DNA from: Microbacterium oryzae
Lineage (GTDB): Bacteria; Actinomycetota; Actinomycetes; Actinomycetales; Microbacteriaceae
Direction: 5' to 3'
DNA length: 64,000 nucleotides
Assembly (NCBI RefSeq): GCF_009735645.1
Contig: NZ_CP032550.1
Location: 434,001-498,000, forward strand
In this document: positions 23,885 to 32,893 of the stretch, piece after piece
Numbering within the stretch: the stretch's first letter is position 1
How the letters are laid out: each line of letters starts with the position of its first letter
Notes under the pieces: model-generated
What the model was told of the DNA's origin: nothing
Databases searched by the model: none
Seen by the model: only the letters and a program-made list of their open reading frames with translations
Program-made: the position numbers and the translations under genes

Positions 23885-25309
23885 TCAGACGCCGAAGTAC
23901 AGCTCGTACTCGAAGGGGTGAGGACGCTGCGCGAGCGGCTTGATCTCGTTCTCCTCCTTGTACTCGATCCAGGTGTCGATGAGCTCCTGCGTGAACACGC
24001 CGCCCTCGAGGAGGAAGGCGTGGTCCTCGCGGAGCGCGTCGAGCGAGTCCTGCAGCGAGTTGGGCACCTGCGGGATGTTGCGGGCCTCCTCGGCGGGCAG
24101 CTCGTACAGGTCCTTGTCGACCGGCTCGTGCGGCTCGATGCGGTTCTTGATGCCATCGAGACCCGCCATCAGCTGCGCGGCGAAGGCGAGGTACGGGTTG
24201 CCGGAGGCGTCAGGTGCGCGGAACTCGATGCGCTTGGCCTTCGGGTTCGAGCCCGTAATCGGGATGCGGATGGCCGCGGAGCGGTTTCCAGCCGAGTAGA
24301 CGAGGTTGACGGGCGCCTCGAAGCCCTTCACCAGACGGTGGTAGCTGTTGAGCGTGGGGTTCGTGAACGCCAGCACCGAGGGGGCGTGCGCGAGCAGGCC
24401 GCCGATGTACCAGCGTGCGAGGTCGCTGAGCCCGCCGTAGCCGGTCTCGTCGTAGAACAGCGGCTTGCCGTCGGACCACAGCGACTGGTGCGTGTGCATG
24501 CCCGAGCCGTTGTCGCCGAACAGGGGCTTCGGCATGAAGGTGGCGACCTTGCCCCACTCCTCGGCGACGTTCTTGATGATGTACTTGAACTTCAGGATGG
24601 CGTCGGCCGCGTGCACCATGGTGTCGAAGCGGTAGTTGATCTCCTGCTGACCGCCGGTGCCCACCTCGTGGTGCGAGCGCTCGAGCTCGAGGCCGGCCTC
24701 GATGAGCTTCAGGCTCATGTCGTCGCGGATGTCCGCGGTCTTGTCGACGGGGGAGACGGGGAAGTAGCCGCCCTTGAAGGGGGTCTTGTTGGCGAGGTTG
24801 CCGCCCTCCTCCTTGCGTCCGGTGTTCCAGGCGCCCTCCTCGGAGTCGACCGCGAAGAAGCTCGAGTTCTCCTTCACCTCGTAGCGCACGTCGTCGAAGA
24901 TGTAGAACTCCGCCTCGGGAGCGAAGAAGGCGGTGTCGGCGATGCCGGTCGAGGCGAGGTACTTCTCGGCCTTCTTGGCGACCTGACGCGGGTCCTTCGA
25001 GTAGATCTCGCCGTTGCGCGGGTTGTAGATGTCGAAGACCATGATCAGCGTCTTCGCCGCACGGAACGGGTCGAGGTAGGCGGTCGACACGTCTGGGATG
25101 AGCTGCATGTCGGACTCGTGGATGTTCGCGAACCCGCGGATCGACGACCCGTCGAAGAGCTGCCCGATGGTGAAGAACTCCTCGTCCACCGTCGAGGCCG
25201 GGATGTTGAAGTGCTGCTGCACACCGGGAAGGTCGGTGAAGCGGATGTCGAGGAACTTGACGTCCTCGTCCTTGATGAAGGCCAGCACCTCGGAGGAATC
25301 TTTGAACAT
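23885..25309 (-). CDS. glnA: Glutamine synthetase GlnA1, type I
   Basis: The 474-aa enzyme is the main ammonium-assimilating glutamine synthetase and forms a dodecamer. Motifs include [55 protein letters not shown] and NRSAAIRIP. The adenylylation tyrosine is present at residue 402 in KDLYELP, so GlnE can switch it off. ATG 25309 has GGAG a few bases upstream. The upstream region carries a GlnR-type box (25390-25416), indicating nitrogen-dependent transcription. Confidence 0.96.
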   Translation of the reverse strand: MFKDSSEVLAFIKDEDVKFLDIRFTDLPGVQQHFNIPASTVDEEFFTIGQLFDGSSIRGFANIHESDMQLIPDVSTAYLDPFRAAKTLIMVFDIYNPRNGEIYSKDPRQVAKKAEKYLASTGIADTAFFAPEAEFYIFDDVRYEVKENSSFFAVDSEEGAWNTGRKEEGGNLANKTPFKGGYFPVSPVDKTADIRDDMSLKLIEAGLELERSHHEVGTGGQQEINYRFDTMVHAADAILKFKYIIKNVAEEWGKVATFMPKPLFGDNGSGMHTHQSLWSDGKPLFYDETGYGGLSDLARWYIGGLLAHAPSVLAFTNPTLNSYHRLVKGFEAPVNLVYSAGNRSAAIRIPITGSNPKAKRIEFRAPDASGNPYLAFAAQLMAGLDGIKNRIEPHEPVDKDLYELPAEEARNIPQVPNSLQDSLDALREDHAFLLEGGVFTQELIDTWIEYKEENEIKPLAQRPHPFEYELYFGV

Positions 25310-25389
25310 CGGGGGCTCCAGTCGGGTCTCGAGTCGGGCGTCCGCGAACGGACAACGGCGCAAACATATGTCGGCGGGATTGCCCCGCC

Positions 25390-25416
25390 GTGTCCCTTGT
25401 GTTTCCGGCATGTTAC
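25390..25416 (-). promoter_or_regulatory. GlnR-type binding box upstream of glnA1
   Basis: On the minus strand the sequence reads GTAAC, 6 nt, GAAAC, 6 nt, GACAC. This fits the actinobacterial GlnR consensus GTnAC-n6-GAAAC with a further half-site in register. It lies 81-107 bp upstream of the glnA1 start and also within the promoter region of the divergent RDD gene. GlnR binding is inferred from the consensus. Confidence 0.7.
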
Positions 25417-25431
25417 ACAGCGCAGGTCCTC

Positions 25432-25437
25432 TAGGCT
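25432..25437 (+). promoter_or_regulatory. -10 element (TAGGCT), leaderless RDD gene
   Basis: TAGGCT ends 6 nt before GTG 25444. The glnA1 GlnR-type box lies 16-42 bp upstream of this hexamer, so a bound regulator would occupy the -35 region of this promoter as well. Confidence 0.55.
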
Positions 25438-25443
25438 CATCCG

Positions 25444-25875
25444 GTGACATCCCCCTCCCACGCCGACCACCCGGGAGCGAGCCTCGGTCTCCCCGCTGAC
25501 GGTCCCGGTTCCATCGCCCAGCTCGGTCGCCGCATCCTCGGCCTCGTCATCGACTACGCCGCCGCGACGATCATCGCCACGGCGTTCTTCGGCTACGACC
25601 AGTTCGCGCTGCCGGAGGAGGCGGGCCTGACCCTGTTCGCGCCCATGATGGTCTTCGCCGTGCTCCACATCGTCTTCATCCCCATGCTCGGCGGCAGCCC
25701 CGGCCACCGGATCGCCGGCCTGCGTCTCGTCCGCGCGGACGGCGCCTGGACGGGGATCTGGCGCCCGATCGTCCGCACCATCCTGCTCGTCGTCGTCATC
25801 CCCGCGGTCGTCTGGGATGCGGATCGCCGCGGACTGCACGACCGGGTCGCCGGAACGGTCCTCGTGCGCCGCTGA
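25444..25875 (+). CDS. RDD-family membrane protein
   Basis: The 143-aa protein has the RDD fold: [15 protein letters not shown] supplies the Arg and Asp of the family name, and a second Asp follows in the last segment ([14 protein letters not shown]). Three hydrophobic helices are visible. M. tuberculosis Rv2219A sits at the same place between glnA1 and the DUF4191 gene. The role is unknown; transport has been proposed for other RDD proteins. Confidence 0.85.
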   Translation: MTSPSHADHPGASLGLPADGPGSIAQLGRRILGLVIDYAAATIIATAFFGYDQFALPEEAGLTLFAPMMVFAVLHIVFIPMLGGSPGHRIAGLRLVRADGAWTGIWRPIVRTILLVVVIPAVVWDADRRGLHDRVAGTVLVRR

Positions 25876-25884
25876 GCGGCCGAC

Positions 25885-25922
25885 ACGACGAAGCCCCGCC
25901 GGAATCGGCGGGGCTTCGTCGT
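25885..25922. terminator. Bidirectional terminator between RDD and DUF4191 genes
   Basis: ACGACGAAGCCCCGCC (25885-25900) pairs perfectly with GGCGGGGCTTCGTCGT (25907-25922) around a 6-nt loop. Confidence 0.88.
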
Positions 25923-25934
25923 ATCAGGGGCGTC

Positions 25935-26639
25935 TCAACGCGGTCGCTGCGAGCGCACCTTGGTGGGGTCGATGCCCTTGGGGATGGGAAGCGACGCGAT
26001 GGACTGCGACACGGACTCGACGCGCTGGAGCACGGCCGCCATCGTCGCCCGGTCGATCGCCTTGGGCAGGGACTTGACGGTCTTCGCGAGCTGGTCGATC
26101 GGCACCTCGCCGTCGCCGTGGCCGACGTAGTACTCGTGCACCGGCACGCCGTGCGCCACGCGCTGGGCGCGCATCCGCTCGTCGCGCATGAGGCGCGTCA
26201 GGCGGCCCTTCGAGCCCTCGCCCACGACGACGATGCCACCGCGGCCGACGGCGCGGTACACCGCCTCCTGCGTCTTGGGGTTGATGCCCACGGGCATGTC
26301 CTCGCCGCGCCAGTTGCGGCCGAGCATGTTCGCCAGCACGTGGCCGGCCGCGCCGGGCATCCCGTCGAGCTTGCGGTACATCGCACGCGTGGAGAGGCGC
26401 GTCATCGTCATCATCGCCGCGAGGGCGCCGACCATGAGTCCGGTGATGCCCCAGAGGAGGATGCCCCACCACTGCGGCTGCAGGAGGAAGCCGACGACGA
26501 CGCCCAGCAGGACGCCGAGCACGATGATCCCGGCCAGCAGCCATCCGATCCACGGGAAGGCCTCACGGGTGAACGTGAACAGTGACCGGATCTGCGAGAA
26601 GAAGCCCGGTCGCTTCTCGGTGGGAGTGCTGCGTGCCAT
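25935..26639 (-). CDS. DUF4191 membrane protein
   Basis: The 234-aa protein has two adjacent membrane helices (residues about 28-55 and 58-78) and a cytoplasmic C-terminal domain with GMPGAAGHVLANMLGRNW and NPKTQEAVYRAVGRGG segments diagnostic of DUF4191. Rv2219 is the M. tuberculosis homologue, next to the lipoic acid and glnA1 genes. Its function is unknown. Confidence 0.88.
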   Translation of the reverse strand: MARSTPTEKRPGFFSQIRSLFTFTREAFPWIGWLLAGIIVLGVLLGVVVGFLLQPQWWGILLWGITGLMVGALAAMMTMTRLSTRAMYRKLDGMPGAAGHVLANMLGRNWRGEDMPVGINPKTQEAVYRAVGRGGIVVVGEGSKGRLTRLMRDERMRAQRVAHGVPVHEYYVGHGDGEVPIDQLAKTVKSLPKAIDRATMAAVLQRVESVSQSIASLPIPKGIDPTKVRSQRPR

Positions 26640-26772
26640 GAGTACAAGACTACCGGGGCGCTCCTGTTCACGCGGCCCGACGCCGTGTGCACAGGCGAGC
26701 CGCGCGCGGCGCGTCGCGCCTCAGGACGCAGTCGCCCCGTTGCGGCTCCCGTCGGGGCGGCAGGCTGGGCGC

Positions 26773-28044
26773 ATGAGTTGGGATGGCGTCCTCGCGGGGG
26801 AGCGGGAGATCTCCGAGTCGACGGGTGCGTACCGCCCGATCCGCCACGTCCAGCCGCCCGCCGTGCCCGTCGCGGGGGAGCTCGCGACCTGCGGAGATGA
26901 CGTGGTGCAGCTCGTGCGCGCGGAGGCGCTGGACGACTGGGCGGGATGGCGCGCGGCCGGCCACGCCCACGTCCTCTCGCCGCGGGATGTCGTGCGCCTC
27001 GCCGACGGGCACGCGCTCGTGCTGCCGTGGTGCGTCGCGAAGCTGGAGGTCTGGCTGGCGGCGCGCACGGCGTCGGGCCCGCCGCTGGCGGGCGGCGAGG
27101 TCGTGACCCTGGCCGTGAGTCTGCTGCGCGGCGTGCAGGAGGCGTGGGATGGCCGCACCGGGCACGAGCAGGGGCCGATCGGGGAGTGGTGGCTCACCGA
27201 CGAGGCGCGGCCGATCTTCGCGGAGCGAGCGGGGGGCGAGCAGCCGGAGGTGTCCGCGCGGCGCGTGTTGGAGGGCATCGCACGGGGGTCGGCCGACCGG
27301 GTGCTCCGCCGCGTCCTCGAGGAAGCCGTCACGGCGCTCGAGCGACCGCGCGGCCTGCATCGCGCGGTCGACGCGATCGAGGGGAGGCTCTTCGAGGCGT
27401 GCGCGCCGCGGGCGCTCGCGCTGGAGACGCGCGCGGTGGAGGACGCGGTTCCCGACGTCGAGCGAGCGGCTCTTTCATCGGATGGCACCGCACAGGCCGT
27501 CGGAACCTGGCTCGATCGACACGTGGATGCGGGGGTGGCCGCTCTCGCCGCGGGAGCGTGGGACTCCCTGGGTGGGATCCTCGCCGCGATCGGGCGGCCT
27601 CGGAGCGGCCGGCGCGCGCCTGGCTCGGCGCGATCCCGCCGCGCTCCGCTTCTCGTGGGCGCGGTGTGCGCGGGAGCCGTGCTCCTCGTCGGCGCCGTGT
27701 GGCCAGGGGAGGGAAGTGCCGAGGCGGACGCGCCGCCGGCCTCTGTCGAGCCGTCGACCTCCGAGGAGCCGACCGCGATGGCCGATGCATCCGCGCCGCC
27801 GAGCGGTCCGGCGAAGCCGACGCCGACCCCGCCGGTCACGCCGGCGGAGGAGAGTCCGGAGGAAGCCACAGCCCGTCTGGTGGAGGGCGTGGCGGCCGAT
27901 GAGGTCGCGCTCGTGGACGACTTCGGCGACGTCGCGGTGACCCGCATCGCGCAGGACGCCGGGCACCGGCATGTGGTGCTCGAGCGCGTGGCCGGCGAGT
28001 GGCGCGTGCGCCAGCTCTACGAGACGGCGAAGGGGGCCGGATGA
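26773..28044 (+). CDS. Single-pass membrane protein with a kinase-like (degenerate) N-terminal region
   Basis: The 423-aa protein has a cytoplasmic region (1-295), one membrane helix (LLVGAVCAGAVLLVGAVW), a Pro/Ser/Thr-rich linker (TPTPPVTPAEESPEE) and a C-terminal outer domain of about 65 residues ending ERVAGEWRVRQLYE. The cytoplasmic part has the rhythm of a Ser/Thr kinase (HVLSPRDVV, then GHALVLPWC, then a GGEVVTLAVSLLRGVQEAW helix), but I find no Gly-rich loop, catalytic HRD or DFG motif. It may be a pseudokinase; this is an inference. It occupies the place where lipA and lipB lie in M. tuberculosis. ATG 26773 is chosen from a CAGGCT hexamer 6 nt upstream. Confidence 0.6.
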   Translation: MSWDGVLAGEREISESTGAYRPIRHVQPPAVPVAGELATCGDDVVQLVRAEALDDWAGWRAAGHAHVLSPRDVVRLADGHALVLPWCVAKLEVWLAARTASGPPLAGGEVVTLAVSLLRGVQEAWDGRTGHEQGPIGEWWLTDEARPIFAERAGGEQPEVSARRVLEGIARGSADRVLRRVLEEAVTALERPRGLHRAVDAIEGRLFEACAPRALALETRAVEDAVPDVERAALSSDGTAQAVGTWLDRHVDAGVAALAAGAWDSLGGILAAIGRPRSGRRAPGSARSRRAPLLVGAVCAGAVLLVGAVWPGEGSAEADAPPASVEPSTSEEPTAMADASAPPSGPAKPTPTPPVTPAEESPEEATARLVEGVAADEVALVDDFGDVAVTRIAQDAGHRHVVLERVAGEWRVRQLYETAKGAG

Positions 28045-28072
28045 ACGTCACACGTCCATCCGGCCCCCTTCG
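28028..28072. terminator. Bidirectional terminator overlapping the kinase-like gene's stop
   Basis: CGAAGGGGGCCGGATG (28028-28043) pairs perfectly with CATCCGGCCCCCTTCG (28057-28072). The left arm includes the last codons and most of the TGA stop. Confidence 0.85.
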
Positions 28073-28089
28073 TCAGCGGGTCCGGAAGA

Positions 28090-29892
28090 TCAGATCCCGA
28101 GGTCGGCGGCGAAGTCGGCCGCCTCCAGCCGCGTCTTGACCGCGGAGAGGAAGCGCGCGGCGTCCGCTCCATCGATCGTGCGGTGGTCGTACGAGAGCGC
28201 GAGGTAGACGTACGACCGGATGCCGATCGCCTCGACCCCGTCGACCTTCACCACGCCGGGGCGCTTGAAGACGACGCCCGTGCCGAGGATCGCGGACTGC
28301 GGCAGGAACACCACGGGGGTGTCGAACAGCGCGCCGCGCGAACCGGTGTTGGTGAGCGTGAAGGTGCCGCCGGAGAGCTCGTCGGGCTTCAGCTTGTTGT
28401 CGCGCGTGCGCGCGGCGAGGTCGGCGATCTCGTGGGCGATCTGGGCGAGGTTCTTCGACCCGGCGTCGCGCACGACCGGCGTGAGGAGGCCGCGCTCGGT
28501 GTCCACCGCGATGGACAGGTTCTCGCTCGGCGGGTACACGATGTTGTTGTCGGCGTCGACCGTCGAGTTCACGATCGGGAACGCCTGCAGCGCCTCGGCG
28601 GCCGCGAGGGCGAAGAACGGCAGGAACGACAGCTTGTCGCCGGTCTTCTCGAGGAACGAGCCCTTGACCTGGTCGCGGTAGCCCGCGAGCTTGGTCACGT
28701 CGACCTCGACCACGGTGGTGAGCTGAGCGGTCTTCTGCATCGACTCCACGGCGCGCGACGCGAGCACCTTGCGCAGGCGCGACATCGGAGCGGTGGTGCC
28801 GCGCAGCGGCGAGGGCTCGGGCTTGGCGGCGGCGGGAGCGGCAGCCGGTGCGGCCTCGGCCGGAGCGGAAGCACCCTCGGCGGCCTTCAGGACGTCCTCC
28901 TTGCGGATGCGCCCGCCGACGCCGGTTCCCTTGACGGAGGCCAGGTCGACGCCGTGCTGAGCGGCCAGCCGGCGCACGAGCGGCGTGACGTACAGCTTCT
29001 CCTCGCCGGCGGCGGGAGCCGACGGCGCGGGAGCCTGCTGCTGCGCGGGAGCGGACGGTGCGGGAGCTTGCTGCGGTGCGGGAGCCTGCTGCGGGGCAGG
29101 CGCCTGAGCCTGAACGGGCTCCTTGGCCTCGGACTCGGCGGGCGCGGCCGGCGACTGCGCGGTCTCCTCGGCCACCTCGTGCTGGGGGGCGGGCTCGGAA
29201 GCCTGCGCGGGCGCCGGCGCCTGACCCTGGGGCTGCGGCTGCGCGACCGGAGCGCCGCTGCCGACGCGGGCGAGCACGGAGCCCACCTCGACCGTCTCGT
29301 CCTCCTGGACGAGGATCTCCTGCACGGTGCCGGCGACCGGCGACGGGATCTCGGTGTCGACCTTGTCGGTGGAGATCTCGAGCAGCGGCTCGTCGACCTC
29401 GACGCTGTCGCCGACCTGCTTCAGCCAGCGGGTGACGGTGCCCTCGCTCACGCTCTCGCCGAGCTCCGGGAGGATGACGTCGGAGGCGTCGTCGCTCGCA
29501 CCGGCGTCCGCGGCGGCCGCCGGAGCGGCCTCGGCGGGGGCGCTCTGCTGTGCGGGGGCGCTCTGCTCTGCGGGCGCGCTCTGCTCTGCGGGGGCGCTCT
29601 GCTGTGCGGGGGCGCTCTCGGCGGCGGGGGCGGCAGGCGCCTCGGCGGCACCCGAGCCGTCGCCCACGTGGGCGAGCTCGGCGCCGACCTCGACGGTCTC
29701 GTCCTCCTGCACGAGGATCGCCTCCAGGACGCCGCTCACGGGAGAGGGGATCTCGGTGTCGACCTTGTCGGTCGAGACCTCGAGAAGCGGCTCGTCCGCT
29801 TCGACGGTGTCGCCGACCTGCTTCAGCCAGCGGGTGACCGTACCCTCGGTGACGCTCTCGCCGAGCGCGGGGAGGACGACGGAAGTGCTCAT
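28090..29892 (-). CDS. sucB: Dihydrolipoamide acyltransferase E2 (SucB/DlaT) with two lipoyl domains
   Basis: The 600-aa E2 subunit of a 2-oxoacid dehydrogenase complex carries two lipoyl domains, with lipoylated lysines K43 and K177 in [12 protein letters not shown]. Ala/Pro/Gln-rich linkers follow, then a peripheral subunit-binding domain ([17 protein letters not shown]) near residue 300 and the acyltransferase domain with active-site SYDHRTIDG near the C-terminus. In actinobacteria this E2 usually serves pyruvate dehydrogenase; a 2-oxoglutarate role cannot be excluded. It follows lpdA (E3) after 66 bp. The first linker is encoded by an 18-bp tandem repeat. Confidence 0.93.
   Translation of the reverse strand: MSTSVVLPALGESVTEGTVTRWLKQVGDTVEADEPLLEVSTDKVDTEIPSPVSGVLEAILVQEDETVEVGAELAHVGDGSGAAEAPAAPAAESAPAQQSAPAEQSAPAEQSAPAQQSAPAEAAPAAAADAGASDDASDVILPELGESVSEGTVTRWLKQVGDSVEVDEPLLEISTDKVDTEIPSPVAGTVQEILVQEDETVEVGSVLARVGSGAPVAQPQPQGQAPAPAQASEPAPQHEVAEETAQSPAAPAESEAKEPVQAQAPAPQQAPAPQQAPAPSAPAQQQAPAPSAPAAGEEKLYVTPLVRRLAAQHGVDLASVKGTGVGGRIRKEDVLKAAEGASAPAEAAPAAAPAAAKPEPSPLRGTTAPMSRLRKVLASRAVESMQKTAQLTTVVEVDVTKLAGYRDQVKGSFLEKTGDKLSFLPFFALAAAEALQAFPIVNSTVDADNNIVYPPSENLSIAVDTERGLLTPVVRDAGSKNLAQIAHEIADLAARTRDNKLKPDELSGGTFTLTNTGSRGALFDTPVVFLPQSAILGTGVVFKRPGVVKVDGVEAIGIRSYVYLALSYDHRTIDGADAARFLSAVKTRLEAADFAADLGI
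29534..29618 (-). repeat. 18-bp tandem repeat coding the SucB inter-lipoyl linker
   Basis: Four near-identical 18-bp units (29534, 29552, 29570, 29588) and a partial fifth encode [12 protein letters not shown] hexapeptides. The repeat is in frame, so copy changes would only lengthen or shorten the flexible linker. Confidence 0.8.
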
Positions 29893-29958
29893 GTCAGGAG
29901 TCTCCTTCGGAGTGTCGAATTCTTGTCTAGCTTAGTCGCGTCGCGCATGGCGACGGGC

Positions 29959-31332
29959 TCAGAGCGCGTGAAGCGGTTTGCCCGCGAGAGCCAGGAAGGC
30001 CTCGCCGAGTGCTTCGCTCTGCGTCGGATGCGCGTGGATGAGGGGGGCGATGTCCTCGGGGTGGGCGTCCCACGCCACGGCGAGCTGGCCCTCCGTGATG
30101 AGCTCGCTGACGCGATCGCCGATGAGGTGAACACCCAGGACCGGGCCGTTCTTGCGGCGGATCACCTTGACGAGTCCGCCTGTCCCGATGATCTCGCTGC
30201 GGGCGTTGCCCGCGAGGTTGAACTCGGCGGTCTCGATCTCGGCCTCGCCGTGCGCGGCGACCGCCTGGGCTTCGGTCACGCCGACCGAGGCCAGCTCGGG
30301 GTGGGAATACGTCACGCGCGGCACGTGCGTGTCGGGCACGGGCGCGCTGGCCATTCCCGCGATGCGCTCGGCCGCGGCGATCCCCTGCTGGAAGCTGCGG
30401 TGCGCGAGCTGGAGGCCGGGGACGATATCGCCCACGGCCCAGACGTTCGGGACGTTCGTGCGCAGCTGCTCGTCGACGACGACGAAGCCGCGCTCACGGC
30501 GCACACCGACCTCCTCGAGGCCGATGCCGTCGGTCACCGGTCCGCGGCCCACGGCGACGAGGAGCACGTCGGCGGTCAGCGTGGCGCCGCTCTCGAGCGC
30601 GACCGTGACGCCGTCGTCGTCCTGCGTCGCGGAGGCGAAGCGGACGCCGAGCGACATGCCGATGCCGCGGCGTCGGTAGGCGCGCTCGAGCCCCTTGCTC
30701 AGGGCGACGTCCTCGTTCGGCACGAGGTGGTCCAGGGCCTCGACGATGGTGACGTCGGCGCCCAGGGAACGCCACAGGCTGGCGAACTCGGCGCCGATCA
30801 CGCCGCCGCCGAGGATGATCGCGCTGCGCGGCACCTCGCCGAGCTCCAGGGCGCCCTCGCTCGTGATGATCCGGCCGCCGATCTCGATCCCCGGCAGCGT
30901 CCGGCTGTACGAGCCGGTGGCGAGCACGACGTCGCGGGCGCGCAGCAGTTCGTCGCCCACGCGCACGGCGGGGCCGCTCTCGAGGCGTCCCTCGCCCGGG
31001 ACGACGACGATGCCGCGCGCCTTCAGCAAGCCCTCGAGGCCCTTGTGCTTCTTCGCGACGATCCCCTCGCGGTAGGTCGCGATGCGCGCGGCATCGATGC
31101 CGACGAGGTCGGCATCGATGCCGTAGCGGGCCGCATCGCGCACGGTGTCGGCGACCTCGGCCGCGTGCAGGAGCGCCTTGGTGGGGACGCACCCGCGGTG
31201 CAGGCACGTGCCGCCGACCTTGTCCCGCTCGACGACGGCGACCGAGCGCCCGAGCTCCGCCGCGCGCAGCGCCGCGGCGTACCCTCCGCTGCCGCCGCCG
31301 AGGACGACGAGGTCGAAGGAGCGCTCGGTCAT
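29959..31332 (-). CDS. lpdA: Dihydrolipoyl dehydrogenase (E3)
   Basis: The 457-aa flavoprotein reoxidises dihydrolipoyl groups on E2 with NAD+. The FAD motif GGGSGGYAAALRAAELG starts at residue 12. The redox disulfide is C43/C48 in GGTCLHRGCVPTK, the NAD motif is ILGGGVIGAEFAS, and the C-terminal His-Glu pair is in HAHPTQSE. Its start overlaps the pepA stop by 4 bp, so pepA-lpdA-sucB form one operon. Confidence 0.95.
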   Translation of the reverse strand: MTERSFDLVVLGGGSGGYAAALRAAELGRSVAVVERDKVGGTCLHRGCVPTKALLHAAEVADTVRDAARYGIDADLVGIDAARIATYREGIVAKKHKGLEGLLKARGIVVVPGEGRLESGPAVRVGDELLRARDVVLATGSYSRTLPGIEIGGRIITSEGALELGEVPRSAIILGGGVIGAEFASLWRSLGADVTIVEALDHLVPNEDVALSKGLERAYRRRGIGMSLGVRFASATQDDDGVTVALESGATLTADVLLVAVGRGPVTDGIGLEEVGVRRERGFVVVDEQLRTNVPNVWAVGDIVPGLQLAHRSFQQGIAAAERIAGMASAPVPDTHVPRVTYSHPELASVGVTEAQAVAAHGEAEIETAEFNLAGNARSEIIGTGGLVKVIRRKNGPVLGVHLIGDRVSELITEGQLAVAWDAHPEDIAPLIHAHPTQSEALGEAFLALAGKPLHAL

Positions 31333-32816
31333 CGCACCTCACCGCCCGCGGCGACGAAGTCGATGAGCGCGCGGACGCTCGCGCCCGTGGGGCCCTTGTC
31401 GGTGAAGCCGAACGGGCTGGACGTGCTCATCGCGGACCCGGCGATGTCGAGGTGCACCCAGGGGATCCGAGCGGCGTCCTCGCCCTGGCCGCGGGGGCCG
31501 ATGAAGCGCTGCAGGAAGAGCCCCGCGAACAGGGCGCCGCCCGCGCGGTTGCCGACGTTCGCGTTGCGCATGTCCGCCACGCGGGAGTCGAGCTCGTCGG
31601 CGATGTGCTCGGGCAGCGGCAGGGCCCAGGCGAGCTCGCCGGTGCGGTCGGCCGAGCGGAGGAACGCGTCGACCGCGTCGCCCTCGCCCATGACACCGGT
31701 GTGGCGGGTGCCGAGTGCGACGATCATGGCGCCGGTGAGGGTGGCGACGTCGACGATGACATCGGGGTTCTCGCGGCTCGCGGCGATGAGGCCGTCGGCG
31801 AGGACCAGCCGGCCTTCGGCGTCGGTGTTCGTGACCTCGACGGTCGTGCCGTCGGCCATCACGAGGACGTCGCCGGGTCGGATGGCGCGGCCCGACGGCA
31901 TGTTGTCGGCGATGCACATCCAGCCGGTGACCCGCACCGGGAGCTCCAGCTGAGCGGCAGCGCGGACGACGGCGAGCACCTCGGCGGCTCCGGTCATGTC
32001 CTCCTGCATGCCCACCATGGAGGCGGCAGGCTTCAGCGACAGACCGCCGGTGTCGAACGTGATGCCCTTCCCGACGAGTGCGACGTGCCGTTCGGCGCCG
32101 GCGGGTGCGTAGTCGAGGCGCACGAGGCGCGGCGGCCGGTCGGAGCCCTTGCCGACGCCGAGGAGGCCGCCGAAGCCCGCATCGGCCAGCGCCTTCTCCT
32201 CCCATACGGTCACCTCGACGGGGAGGTCCTTCGTGGACTCGACCGCGCGGTCGGCGAGCTGAGCGGGGCTCTGCCACTCGGCGGGCGTCGAGACGAGGTC
32301 CTTCACGAGCGCGACGGCCTCGGCGCCGGCGCGCACGGCCGCGAGCGCCGCGTCGTCGGCTGACGCGGGAGCGCTCACGATCACGCGCGCAGCGCGACGG
32401 CGCTTGGCGACCTTCTCCGCGCTGTCGGTCTTGTACGAGTCGAACATGTATCCGCCGAGCGCGGCGCCCTCGGCGGCGGCGCGCCAGGCGTCGTCCACCT
32501 CGGCGGCGACGGCGACGCCGACGGTCTGGAATCCGGTGAGAGAGCGGATGGCGGTGCCCACGGCATCGCGGACGGCGTTCGCGTCGGCCTTCTTGCCGAG
32601 ACCCACGACGGCCAGCGGCAGATCGGCGAACGCGGGCGCGTGCACCCGGGCGAACGCGTTCCGGGCTCCGGTGAAGCCGACCGCGTCGAGGGTGGGAGCG
32701 AGATCGGCCAGCTCCGCGGGGGCCCCGCCCGAGAGGTCCGGGACGGCGACGACGAGAGCCTCGGCGCCGTCGGTGGGGAACGCGGAAGGGGACAGCACGA
32801 TCTCGGGGTACGGCAT
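31329..32816 (-). CDS. pepA: Leucyl aminopeptidase (M17)
   Basis: The 495-aa cytosolic metallopeptidase removes N-terminal amino acids. The M17 active site is clear: the GKGITFDTGGLSLKP metal-binding segment, DMTGAAEVLA, and the signature NTDAEGRLVLADGL. The N-terminal 160 residues form the non-catalytic macro-like domain. It starts the pepA-lpdA-sucB operon, mirroring the pepB-dlaT neighbourhood of M. tuberculosis. The start is supported by a minus-strand TAGGAT hexamer 6 nt upstream. Confidence 0.95.
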   Translation of the reverse strand: MPYPEIVLSPSAFPTDGAEALVVAVPDLSGGAPAELADLAPTLDAVGFTGARNAFARVHAPAFADLPLAVVGLGKKADANAVRDAVGTAIRSLTGFQTVGVAVAAEVDDAWRAAAEGAALGGYMFDSYKTDSAEKVAKRRRAARVIVSAPASADDAALAAVRAGAEAVALVKDLVSTPAEWQSPAQLADRAVESTKDLPVEVTVWEEKALADAGFGGLLGVGKGSDRPPRLVRLDYAPAGAERHVALVGKGITFDTGGLSLKPAASMVGMQEDMTGAAEVLAVVRAAAQLELPVRVTGWMCIADNMPSGRAIRPGDVLVMADGTTVEVTNTDAEGRLVLADGLIAASRENPDVIVDVATLTGAMIVALGTRHTGVMGEGDAVDAFLRSADRTGELAWALPLPEHIADELDSRVADMRNANVGNRAGGALFAGLFLQRFIGPRGQGEDAARIPWVHLDIAGSAMSTSSPFGFTDKGPTGASVRALIDFVAAGGEVR

Positions 32817-32822
32817 TCCTCC

Positions 32823-32828
32823 ATCCTA
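32823..32828 (-). promoter_or_regulatory. -10 element (TAGGAT), leaderless pepA
   Basis: On the minus strand TAGGAT is followed by 6 nt and then the pepA ATG. Confidence 0.55.
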
Positions 32829-32881
32829 GGTTCGTCGCGACGGGCGCCGGTCGACCCCGAGCGGTTCGTTCGCGCGACTCG

Positions 32882-32887
32882 TAGCAT
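32882..32887 (+). promoter_or_regulatory. -10 element (TAGCAT), leaderless PAC2 gene
   Basis: TAGCAT is followed by 6 nt and ATG 32894. The segment TAGCATGGAGGAATGCC is almost identical to the opposing pepA start region, TAGGATGGAGGAATGCC. Confidence 0.55.
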
Positions 32888-32893
32888 GGAGGA

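Noticed and set aside
28183..31953. A 1256-codon plus-strand open frame
   Set aside because: It mirrors sucB, lpdA and pepA and has no recognisable motif or ribosome site.
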